DNA of 8,640 nucleotides. Source: RGIG5952 sp045627605 (GTDB lineage: Bacteria > Verrucomicrobiota > Kiritimatiellia > RFP12 > JAAYLN01). The stretch covers positions 1 through 8,640 of the forward strand of contig JAZQOA010000078.1 of the NCBI GenBank assembly GCA_045627605.1, given 5' to 3'. The position numbers and the translations under genes were made by a program. The notes under the pieces were generated by a model, which was given only the letters and a program-made list of their open reading frames with translations, made no database searches and was not told the origin of the DNA. Below are positions 1 to 5,733 of this stretch, piece after piece (the stretch's first letter is position 1; the number at the start of each line of letters is the position of its first letter).

Positions 1-107
1 CCGAGACGCTTGACCTCTTCGGGCGCGGTCTGGTGTCTCGGTCCGGCAAGGTGCCGATGGGCTGCGCCGTCGCGCCTCCCGGCGGCACGTGCATCATTGT
101 GAGGTAA
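1..107 (+). CDS. 3' end of a probable exported beta-helix-family protein (partial)
   Basis: An open frame enters from the left edge (first whole codon at 3) and stops at TAA 105-107, giving 34 residues. They start ETLDLFGRGLVSRS and end GGTCIIVR. The only basis for a call is resemblance to the C-terminus of the large beta-helix protein at 1716-5303. That protein ends with DFFGGRRV, then a Gly-containing stretch, then GFCIFVR. The 'D-x-F-G-x-x-x-V' element is the usual closing motif of bacterial right-handed beta-helix repeat proteins. The last seven residues of both proteins fit G-x-C-I-[IF]-V-R-stop. I infer a paralogous exported protein on the same strand. The rest of the gene is outside the window, so its size, domains and signal peptide cannot be seen. 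Confidence 0.6.
   Translation, partial: ETLDLFGRGLVSRSGKVPMGCAVAPPGGTCIIVR
84..104 (+). other. Short C-terminal tail, G-x-C-I-x-V-R
   Basis: The last seven codons before the stop of the upstream partial gene read GTCIIVR. The same pattern (GFCIFVR) closes the large beta-helix protein at 5280-5300. A short hydrophobic tail ending in a basic residue on two exported proteins could be a sorting or anchoring signal, but no such function can be shown from sequence. Confidence 0.45.
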
Positions 108-128
108 GGCGATTGACGGACTGGTTGT

Positions 129-225
129 TTTGGGCACGAAATGGCGTGTTTGTTAATTTCGTGCCCGAAATGTTAATACCGAGTTTGGGCACGAAATGAT
201 GAATATGGTTGATTTCGTGCCCGAA
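129..225. repeat. Array of four 14-bp repeats in alternating orientation
   Basis: The sequence ATTTCGTGCCCRAA occurs four times: minus strand 129-142, plus 156-169, minus 184-197, plus 212-225. The gaps are 13, 14 and 14 bp, so unit centres are 27-28 bp apart and orientation alternates strictly. The inner 11 bp are identical in all four (GGGCACGAAAT or its complement). The array therefore reads as two perfect inverted repeats, 132-142 with 156-166 and 187-197 with 212-222. The two plus-oriented copies extend to ATTTCGTGCCCGAAAT, itself palindromic with 6-bp arms around TGCC. The region is much richer in A+T than the flanking genes. The overlap with the promoter at 209-237 makes an operator array the best reading. 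A BIME-like repetitive element or an iteron cluster are alternatives. Confidence 0.85.
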
Positions 226-237
226 ATTTTGTATATT
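209..237 (+). promoter_or_regulatory. Sigma70-like promoter of the ATPase gene, overlapping a repeat unit
   Basis: A -35-like TTGATT lies at 209-214, followed by exactly 17 bp and a -10-like TATATT at 232-237 (TATTAT at 234-239 is an overlapping alternative). Transcription would start near 244, leaving a leader of about 25 nt before the ATG at 271. The fourth repeat unit (212-225) covers part of the -35 and most of the spacer. A protein bound there would block RNA polymerase, so repression is the simplest inferred mode of control. The next gene (1716) has no evident promoter of its own and may depend on this one. Confidence 0.6.
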
Positions 238-254
238 ATCCCTTGGAATGCTTC

Positions 255-260
255 AAGGAG
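255..260 (+). promoter_or_regulatory. Ribosome binding site of the ATPase gene
   Basis: AAGGAG ends 10 bases before ATG 271 and supports that start. CCTTG at 241-245 is complementary to CAAGG at 254-258, so a small hairpin with an 8-nt loop could partly cover this site in the leader RNA. Five base pairs is too little to claim regulation. Confidence 0.75.
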
Positions 261-270
261 ATAAAGACGC

Positions 271-1698
271 ATGTTTGTTGGCCGGCAGTTTGCTTTGGGA
301 AGACTGGAGGGGCTTTGGCAAAAGTCCACTCCGTCGCTGATTACTGTGCGTGGCCGTCGCCGCATTGGCAAGTCAACGCTTATCAGTGAGTTTGCGCGTC
401 GGACGGCGGATCACTTCATTTCCATTGACGGTCAGGCTCCGGGCGAGGGCGTGGACAACAAGGTTCAGCTTAGAAGCTTTGTCGAACAGCTGTCCTTGCA
501 GACGAATGCACCTGATGTCCCGGTCAAAAGCTGGCTTCAGGCCTTTCAGCTGTTGGAGAACTCCCTGCCGCGGGAGGGGCGTACGGTTGTCCTTCTCGAT
601 GAAATCTCGTGGATGGGTGGTTATGACGCGGCTTTTGCCGGTACGCTGAAGATTGTCTGGGACAAGAGGTTGACGGCGCATGAGAACCTGGTTCTCGTCC
701 TGTGCGGCAGCGTCTCCAGCTGGATCGCCGAGAACATCCTGCGGGGAACGGGTTTCGCCGGACGTGATTCGCTTGATCTGGTCATGGACGAACTTTCCCT
801 GCGTGATTGTGTGCCGTTCTGGCACGAAACGGCCGGGCGAACGGGCGTTGGCGAAAAGCTCGACTTCCTTTCGGTTACCGGCGGCGTGCCGAAGTATCTG
901 GAAGAGCTGAAGCCTCAGTTGGATGCAAATGAAAACATTCGACAGCTCTGCTTTTCGCCGGATGGCATCCTCTATCGCGATTTCGACCAGATCTTCAGCA
1001 AGATCTTCGGCAAGAAGTCCGAAGACCGCAAGGCGGTTCTGAAAGCCGTGGCCTACGGCTCAAGGACCTTGGACGAGATTGCGCGGTCTTTGGGCAAGGA
1101 AAGAAACGGCCATCTCGGGGATGTCCTCGAAGAGCTGGAGTTGGCCGGCTTCATTGCCAAGGACCAGGGCGTCAATCCAAGCACGGGGAAAGTCGGGCGC
1201 ATCGCCCAGTATCGCCTCAAGGACAACTACACGCGCTTTTACCTGCATCACATCGAACCTCATGCGCGGGAAATCGCATCGGGACTCTATCGCTTTGAAT
1301 CGCTGTCATCCCTGCAGGGATGGTCAACGATCAAGGGTCTCCAGTTTGAGAACCTGGTTGTCTCGAACTACCGCACCCTCTTGCCCATTCTGGGAATAGA
1401 CGGCGCCTCGCTCCTTTCGGCCGCCCCCTATCGGCGCGGACGCGTCGGGGATGAGGCTGGCGTGCAGGTTGACATGCTGTTGCAGACCAAGTCGACGGCC
1501 TATGTCGTCGAAATCAAGCGCCAGGCGAACATTGAGGCGGACATCGTGGCTGAAATCGGCGAAAAGGTGCGCCGCCTGGGCTACCGTTCGTCTGCCTCCG
1601 TGCGCACGGTGCTTGTCTACGAAGGCCGTCTGGCACCGTCCGTCCGACTCGACCATGCGGTCGATTTCATCGTTCCGGCCGAGCGGCTTTTCGAATGA
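271..1698 (+). CDS. AAA+ ATPase with winged helix and PD-(D/E)XK-like C-terminal domain (DUF234-type)
   Basis: This 475-residue protein opens with FVGRQFALGRLE, typical of archaeal-type/DUF234 AAA ATPases. The Walker A is GRRRIGKST (residues 28-36). Walker B is VVLLDE (D110, E111). A sensor-like VLCGS follows at 143-147, and the family hallmark TGGVPKYL lies at 203-210. Residues about 252-316 look like a winged helix (RKAVLKAVAYG..TLDEIARSLG, then LEELELAGFI). The C-terminal region has VQVDMLL (D401) and YVVEIKRQ (E414, K416), the D...E-x-K signature of PD-(D/E)XK folds. The length suits the family and there is no signal peptide or membrane segment. ATP binding is well supported. Nuclease activity is possible, but many relatives have no proven reaction or substrate. 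The start is fixed by AAGGAG upstream. G+C is roughly 55-60% in the part I counted, apparently lower than in the genes to the right. The upstream repeat array and the exported-protein gene 17 bp downstream are its notable neighbours. Such ATPases are often solitary and mobile, and the cellular role here is unknown. Confidence 0.88.
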   Translation: MFVGRQFALGRLEGLWQKSTPSLITVRGRRRIGKSTLISEFARRTADHFISIDGQAPGEGVDNKVQLRSFVEQLSLQTNAPDVPVKSWLQAFQLLENSLPREGRTVVLLDEISWMGGYDAAFAGTLKIVWDKRLTAHENLVLVLCGSVSSWIAENILRGTGFAGRDSLDLVMDELSLRDCVPFWHETAGRTGVGEKLDFLSVTGGVPKYLEELKPQLDANENIRQLCFSPDGILYRDFDQIFSKIFGKKSEDRKAVLKAVAYGSRTLDEIARSLGKERNGHLGDVLEELELAGFIAKDQGVNPSTGKVGRIAQYRLKDNYTRFYLHHIEPHAREIASGLYRFESLSSLQGWSTIKGLQFENLVVSNYRTLLPILGIDGASLLSAAPYRRGRVGDEAGVQVDMLLQTKSTAYVVEIKRQANIEADIVAEIGEKVRRLGYRSSASVRTVLVYEGRLAPSVRLDHAVDFIVPAERLFE

Positions 1699-1704
1699 AG
1701 GAGG
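1698..1704 (+). promoter_or_regulatory. Strong Shine-Dalgarno of the beta-helix gene, overlapping the ATPase stop
   Basis: AAGGAGG begins on the last base of the ATPase stop codon (TGA 1696-1698) and ends 11 bases before ATG 1716. It favours 1716 over the in-frame ATG at 1737, which has only a weak purine-rich stretch before it. Ribosomes ending the ATPase would be placed directly on this site, which points to co-translation. Confidence 0.8.
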
Positions 1705-1715
1705 AGTATTAAAAC

Positions 1716-1790
1716 ATGAACACGGGGTTTGAGCAGATGAAAAGAGCCGCTTTTGCTGCGGCCGTCTTTGTCGTAGCGGGTGTTTTCGCC
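1716..1790 (+). other. Signal peptide of the beta-helix protein
   Basis: Residues 1-25 comprise a short N-region ending in MKR, a hydrophobic run AAFAAAVFVVAGVFA, and a plausible signal peptidase I site (V-F-A before G26). From the alternative start at 1737 the signal would be a classical 18-residue MKRAAF... peptide, so export is predicted with either start. There is no lipobox cysteine. Confidence 0.8.
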
Positions 1791-4700
1791 GGAAACACGC
1801 TGAATGTTCCCTCGGACTATTCGACGCTGGAGACGGCGCTTGCCGTGGCGCAGGACGGCGACGAGATCGTGCTTGCGGCGGATACCTATACGACCGCGGC
1901 GTTGATCACGGTGTCGGACGGCATCACGATCCGCGGCGCGACGGGCAATCCCGAGGATGTCGTCATCAAGGCGAGCGGCAGCCACCGCATGTTCGCGCTG
2001 GACCACGCCGATGCGAAGCTTTCGTGCATTACCATCTCGGGCGGCACGTTAGGCGGCAAGGAATACGGCGGCGGCGTCATGATCACCGAGGCGGGCGGTA
2101 CGGTCGAGCGGTGCGTGATCTGCAATTGCCTCTGCGACGGCACCCAGGGCACCGGTGCCGGCGTCTACATCGAGCCCAATTCGCCCGGGCTCGTGGACGC
2201 GTGCGTGATCCGCAACTGCGACTGCAGGGCGAACTGGGACAGCTTCAAGGGCGGCCTTGCGATCACGCTTGACGGTGGCGAGGCGCGGAGTTGTCTCATC
2301 GTCGGGAATTCGTCCGCGACCCTCTTCGGGTCGGCCTGCGGCGCGGTGCTCGTCAGGGGCGGACGGCTCGTGAATTGCACGGTGACCGGCAACTCCACCA
2401 TGAAGTGTCCGGGTGTGGTGGCCGAGAGCGGCACGGTGGAGAACTGCCTCATCGCCGAGAACGAGAGTCCGGTCTCGACGGACGCGAAGACCATCACGTG
2501 GTCGGGCAATGCGAGCTGCTTCACGAATTGCGTCGGCACGCACGCGATGAACGGGACCTGCACGGCGATGGAGCATCCGTTCGTCAACTCCGCGGCGGGC
2601 GATTTTGCGCCATTGCTCGGCACGGCGGCGGTCGACACCGGCGCCGTTGAGGACTGGATGGCCGATGCGAAGGACGTCCTCGGCAACGCCCGCGTGAGCG
2701 GCGACGCACCCGATATCGGCGCGATCGAGTACAACCAGTCGAGACTTTCCGCGTGCGTCGCCACCGACGTCACTTTCGGCAAGGCACCGCTTGACGTGAC
2801 GTTCACCGTCACGGCCGCCGGCGCGACGGGCGCCGTCACCTGCTTCTGGGACTGGAACGGCGATGGCGAAGTGGACGAGACGTCCAACGGCACGGTCACC
2901 CACCGCTTCGTCGATTCGGGAATCTACAACGTGCTGCTGTCGGTCAAGGACGAGTCCGCCGCGCCTGAGTTCTTGGTGCCGCAGGTGATGCGGATCTCCG
3001 TGCTTGGCGATAAGATCCGCGTGGTGAAGGACAATCCAAACGCCGCGCCGCCCTACGACACTTGGGCGAACGCCGCGCCCTCGATCGAAACAGCGGTTGA
3101 CGTTGCGGAGACCGGGTACGAAATCGTCGTCTCGAACGGCACCTACACGACCGCGGCGGAAATCTTCATTAACAAAGGCGTGACGATTCGCGGACTCACT
3201 GGTGACCCAGAGGACGTCACCATCAAGGCGAGCGGCCGCCATCGCATGTTCGCGCTGGCTCACGCCGACGCGAAGCTCTCGGGGCTCACCATTTCCGGCG
3301 GCACGATGGGAGCGCGCGAAAACGGCGGTGGCGTCAGGATCACCGTGGAGGGCGGCACGGTCGAGCGGTGCGTCGTGCGCGATTGCTTTTGCGACGGCAC
3401 TTCATGCACGGGAGCTGGCATCTACATTGAGGCCGATTCGCCCGGGCTGGTGGACTCCTGCGTGATCCGCAACTGCGATTGCGGGACGAACTGGGACAGC
3501 TTCAGGGGTGGCCTCGCGATCACGCTCGACGGCGGCGAGGCGCGAAACTGCCTCATCGTGGAGAACTCCTCTGCGACTCTCTTCGGGTCGGACTGCGGCG
3601 CGGTGCTCGTGAGGGGCGGACGGCTCGTGAACTGCACGGTGACCGGCAATTCCAACAAGAAGTGCCCGGGCGTGGTGGCCGAGAGCGGCACGGTGGCGGA
3701 CTGCCTGATCGCCGAGAACAAATGCACAACATCGGAAAATTTGAAGTCGGCGACATGGTCTGGCACCGCGAAATGCTTCACGAACTGCGTCGGTACGGCG
3801 GCGATGAATGACTGGTGCCGGGAGGAAGCGCATCCGTTCGTCAATTCCGCGGCGGGTGATTACACGCCCGCGCTCGGCACGGCGGCGGTTGACTCCGGCG
3901 TCCGCAAGGACTGGATGGTCGAGGGCGCGAAGGACCTCCTCGGCAACGACCGTGTGAGCGGCGGTGCACCCGATGTCGGGGCGATCGAGTACGAGCAGTC
4001 CCAGTTCGGCGCGTCCTTCGGCGCGAATGTCACGTTCGGCAAGGCGCCGCTCGAAGTGGTCTTCACAGTGACATCCATCGGAGCGACGGACGGCATCACC
4101 TGCTCCTGGGACTGGGACGGCGACGGCACCATGGACGAGGAAACCGACGGATCAACGACACACACGTTCATGACGCCGACCTACAGCGGTGTGCGTCTCT
4201 CGGTGAAGAACAACGCCACGGACGCGATCATTGATGTGCCGCAAGAGGTGTTCATCACCGCATGTGGTGACGAAATCCGCGTCGTGAAGGACAATCCTAA
4301 CGCCGCGCCGCCTTACGACAACTGGGCGAACGCCGCGCCAACCCTTGAGACCGCGTACGCCATTGCGGAAGGCGGGTGCGAAATCGTCATCTCGAACGGC
4401 ATCCATACGCTCCTGGCGGAAATCGCCGTGAACAAGAACGTGACGATTCGCGGAGTGACGGGCGATCCAGGGGACGTTATCATCAAGGCGAGCGGCAACC
4501 ATCGCATGTTCACGCTGAACAACGCCGGGGCGAAACTCGCGGGACTCACCATCGCCGGCGGCACGATAACGGCGGCGAACGATAACGGCGGCGGCGTCAA
4601 GATCGCCTCGGAGGGCGGCACGGTCGAGCGGTGCGTCGTGTGCGGTTGCCAGACCGCCAGCAGCGGCGGTTGCGGCATCGGCATCCACATCGCGGCCGGT

Positions 4701-5303
4701 TCGCCCGCGCTCGTGGACTCGTGCGTGATCAGCAACTGCGTCAACGTGGCGAATTACGAGAGCTTCAGGGGCGGTCTTGCGCTTACGCTCGAGGGTGGCG
4801 AGGCGCGCAACTGCCTCATCACGGGGAATTCGTCGGACGCCAACTTCGACCTGACGGACAGATACTACGGATCGGCGTATGTCAAGGGCGGTCGGCTCGT
4901 GAACTGCACGGTGACGGGCAATACCTGCAAGAAGTGTCCGGGCGTGTTGGCCGAGAGCGGCACGGTCAGGAACTGCATCATTTCCGGGAATACCAGCAAG
5001 TCGGCTGGTGCGGACGCGAAGATGGCGACCTGGGCGGGCGCGGAGTCGTGCTTCGACCACTGCATCGGTTCCGTCAAGATCAACGACAGCTGCTTTGCGG
5101 GCGAGGACTTCTTCATGGACGCGGCGAATGGCGACTACCGTCTTGCGAAGGATTCCGCGGCCTTAGACAAGGGCGTTAAGGAGCCGTGGATGGCGGATCC
5201 GGACGGGAAGGACTTTTTCGGAGGCAGGCGAGTCTCGAACCTCATTCCCGACCTCGGCTACCATGAGCTGCAGGTGCGTGGCTTCTGCATCTTCGTGAGG
5301 TAG
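1716..5303 (+). CDS. Large exported beta-helix/PKD repeat protein, three tandem modules
   Basis: The 1195-residue protein starts with a signal peptide (residues 1-25). Three modules of about 420 residues follow. Each opens with a capping segment (ETAxxxAxxGxEIVxxxGxxT, then VTIRGxTGxPxDVxIKASGxHRMF) and continues as a right-handed parallel beta-helix with short turns such as VERCVV, LVDSCVI, ARNCLI, LVNCTVTGN and VxNCLI. Helices 1 and 2 close with PDIGAIEY (332-339) and its equivalent (753-759). Each is followed by a PKD domain with WDWNGDG or WDWDGDG (about 342-430 and 762-850). Helix 3 closes with DLGYHEL (1179-1185) and then the tail GFCIFVR. Modules 2 and 3 begin with the linker VVKDNPNAAPPYDxWANAAP; module 1 has a shorter entry. 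About 50 cysteines recur at matching places. No catalytic residues, transmembrane anchor or autotransporter barrel are visible. A surface or secreted adhesin, or a glycan-binding or structural protein, is plausible; a polysaccharide lyase cannot be excluded. It probably shares a transcript with the ATPase. Confidence 0.85.
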   Translation: MNTGFEQMKRAAFAAAVFVVAGVFAGNTLNVPSDYSTLETALAVAQDGDEIVLAADTYTTAALITVSDGITIRGATGNPEDVVIKASGSHRMFALDHADAKLSCITISGGTLGGKEYGGGVMITEAGGTVERCVICNCLCDGTQGTGAGVYIEPNSPGLVDACVIRNCDCRANWDSFKGGLAITLDGGEARSCLIVGNSSATLFGSACGAVLVRGGRLVNCTVTGNSTMKCPGVVAESGTVENCLIAENESPVSTDAKTITWSGNASCFTNCVGTHAMNGTCTAMEHPFVNSAAGDFAPLLGTAAVDTGAVEDWMADAKDVLGNARVSGDAPDIGAIEYNQSRLSACVATDVTFGKAPLDVTFTVTAAGATGAVTCFWDWNGDGEVDETSNGTVTHRFVDSGIYNVLLSVKDESAAPEFLVPQVMRISVLGDKIRVVKDNPNAAPPYDTWANAAPSIETAVDVAETGYEIVVSNGTYTTAAEIFINKGVTIRGLTGDPEDVTIKASGRHRMFALAHADAKLSGLTISGGTMGARENGGGVRITVEGGTVERCVVRDCFCDGTSCTGAGIYIEADSPGLVDSCVIRNCDCGTNWDSFRGGLAITLDGGEARNCLIVENSSATLFGSDCGAVLVRGGRLVNCTVTGNSNKKCPGVVAESGTVADCLIAENKCTTSENLKSATWSGTAKCFTNCVGTAAMNDWCREEAHPFVNSAAGDYTPALGTAAVDSGVRKDWMVEGAKDLLGNDRVSGGAPDVGAIEYEQSQFGASFGANVTFGKAPLEVVFTVTSIGATDGITCSWDWDGDGTMDEETDGSTTHTFMTPTYSGVRLSVKNNATDAIIDVPQEVFITACGDEIRVVKDNPNAAPPYDNWANAAPTLETAYAIAEGGCEIVISNGIHTLLAEIAVNKNVTIRGVTGDPGDVIIKASGNHRMFTLNNAGAKLAGLTIAGGTITAANDNGGGVKIASEGGTVERCVVCGCQTASSGGCGIGIHIAAGSPALVDSCVISNCVNVANYESFRGGLALTLEGGEARNCLITGNSSDANFDLTDRYYGSAYVKGGRLVNCTVTGNTCKKCPGVLAESGTVRNCIISGNTSKSAGADAKMATWAGAESCFDHCIGSVKINDSCFAGEDFFMDAANGDYRLAKDSAALDKGVKEPWMADPDGKDFFGGRRVSNLIPDLGYHELQVRGFCIFVR
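1791..3005 (+). repeat. Module 1: beta-helix plus PKD
   Basis: Residues 26-430. This module aligns with modules 2 and 3 along nearly its whole length in both DNA and protein. The landmark KASGxHRMF is at 1968 here, 3225 in module 2 and 4485 in module 3, giving periods of 1257 and 1260 bp. Its N-terminal entry (NTLNVPSDYSTLETA) replaces the longer linker that starts the other two modules. Confidence 0.85.
2739..3005 (+). other. PKD domain 1
   Basis: Residues about 342-430 have the PKD pattern: FGKAPLDVTFTV, then CFWDWNGDGEVDE (376-388), VTHRF (394-398) with HRF, and YNVLLSVKD. PKD domains are Ig-like spacers or binding modules in extracellular proteins. The D-x-N-x-D-G-x-x-D loop could bind calcium. 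Confidence 0.75.
3006..4265 (+). repeat. Module 2: linker, beta-helix, PKD
   Basis: Residues 431-850, exactly 420 codons from one GD[KE]IRVVKDNPN linker to the next. It is the closest match to module 1, especially at 3420-3700 against 2160-2440, where differences are mostly third-position. This suggests a recent duplication or gene conversion. Confidence 0.85.
3999..4265 (+). other. PKD domain 2
   Basis: Residues about 762-850 match PKD 1: FGKAPLEVVFTV, then CSWDWDGDGTMDE (796-808), TTHTF (814-818), and VRLSVKNNA. It has diverged more from PKD 1 than the two preceding helices have from each other. Confidence 0.75.
4266..5300 (+). repeat. Module 3: linker and beta-helix with C-terminal tail, no PKD
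   Basis: Residues 851-1195. It has the same linker and cap, but the helix is the most divergent. About four extra residues (around NFDLTDRYYGS, near 4842-4872) are inserted relative to modules 1 and 2. After the closing DLGYHEL there is no PKD, only VRGFCIFVR and the stop. Confidence 0.82.
5280..5300 (+). other. C-terminal tail GFCIFVR
   Basis: The last seven residues match the tail of the upstream partial gene (GTCIIVR) at five of seven positions. It is a candidate sorting or anchoring signal. Seven residues are too few for a transmembrane helix, and no known anchor motif such as LPXTG is present. Confidence 0.45.
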
Positions 5304-5317
5304 CGGTTCTGGCGGTT

Positions 5318-5338
5318 GGCGTCGCTTCGCCCCGTTTT
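5318..5338. terminator. Possible weak terminator between converging genes
   Basis: GGCG 5318-5321 can pair with CGCC 5328-5331 across a 6-nt loop, and TTTT follows at 5335-5338. The stem has only four base pairs and the T run is short. It is offered only because the 34-bp gap between the converging stops at 5303 and 5338 has no better candidate. Confidence 0.2.
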
Positions 5339-5733
5339 CATCCCCTCAGCACCGACGGGGGACGGCAGGGGCGGCGTGTCTCGGCATTGACGAAGGCGAG
5401 CGTGGTCGTGCCCGTGGCGTTGGTTTCGCCGGCGGGGTTGCGGACGACGTAGTCGATCGCGATCCTCGCCCGCGGCGCTTCCTTCACGATGGTTTCGACC
5501 GTGAGCACTTCGTCGTATTGAGCCGGTCTGGAATATTGCACGGCGACGTCGACGACGGGCATCATGATTCCGCTTTTCTCAAGTTCCGCGTACGACAGCC
5601 CCGCGCTCCGGAACATTTCCTCGCGGGCGATCTCAAAGTACTTGACGTAGTTGCCGTGCCAGACGACCCCCATCTTGTCGGTGTCGAAGTAGTTGACGCG
5701 GATTTGCGTGGAATGGGTGAACGGATAGGTCAT
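5338..5733 (-). CDS. YbgC/4HBT-type acyl-CoA thioesterase (hotdog fold)
   Basis: A 131-residue protein, the normal length for single-domain hotdog thioesterases, which hydrolyse acyl-CoA to free acid and CoA in the cytoplasm. The N-terminal signature IRVNYFDTDKMGVVWHGNYVKYFEIARE (split here as residues 11-20 and 21-38) matches the 4HBT/YbgC pattern. D19, the second Asp of DTD, is in the place of the catalytic Asp of that family, and H26 in VVWHGNY is the conserved His. YSRPAQYDE (67-75) and the late LAFVNAETRRPCRPP (112-126) are also typical. The start is set by ATG 5733-5731, which overlaps the stop of the upstream SMC gene as ATGA, and by a GGGGGA-type ribosome binding site inside the SMC end. 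A longer open frame continues upstream, but only as an out-of-frame shadow of SMC. The natural acyl substrate cannot be read from the sequence, and tol-pal genes, the usual partners of ybgC, are not seen here. Confidence 0.88.
   Translation of the reverse strand: MTYPFTHSTQIRVNYFDTDKMGVVWHGNYVKYFEIAREEMFRSAGLSYAELEKSGIMMPVVDVAVQYSRPAQYDEVLTVETIVKEAPRARIAIDYVVRNPAGETNATGTTTLAFVNAETRRPCRPPSVLRG

Noticed and set aside
132..222. Invertible promoter flanked by recombination sites
   Set aside because: Inverted 11-bp copies exist, but they repeat four times at short regular distances and no recombinase gene is in view.
129..227. CRISPR array
   Set aside because: The units are only 14 bp and alternate in orientation, the gaps are 13-14 bp, and there are no cas genes.
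132..230. Intrinsic terminators of the upstream gene
   Set aside because: The two 11-bp inverted repeats have 13-14-nt loops and are not followed by a T run (GAAATGTTA after the first, GAAATTTT after the second). The promoter overlap favours operators, though a dual role cannot be excluded.
153..371. Minus-strand open frame of 72 residues across the ATPase promoter
   Set aside because: It overlaps the repeat array, promoter, ribosome binding site and the first 100 bases of the ATPase gene, and has no convincing ribosome binding site or homology.
2049..3263. Long minus-strand open frame (404 residues) opposite the beta-helix gene
   Set aside because: It is rich in Arg, His, Ala and Asp with no recognisable domain. 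It mirrors the repeats of the plus-strand gene and recurs in modules 2 and 3, as expected of a shadow in G+C-rich DNA.
4152..5060. Minus-strand open frame (302 residues) opposite module 3
   Set aside because: It has the same shadow composition as the other antisense frames. The plus strand has a signal peptide, recognised folds and a ribosome binding site.
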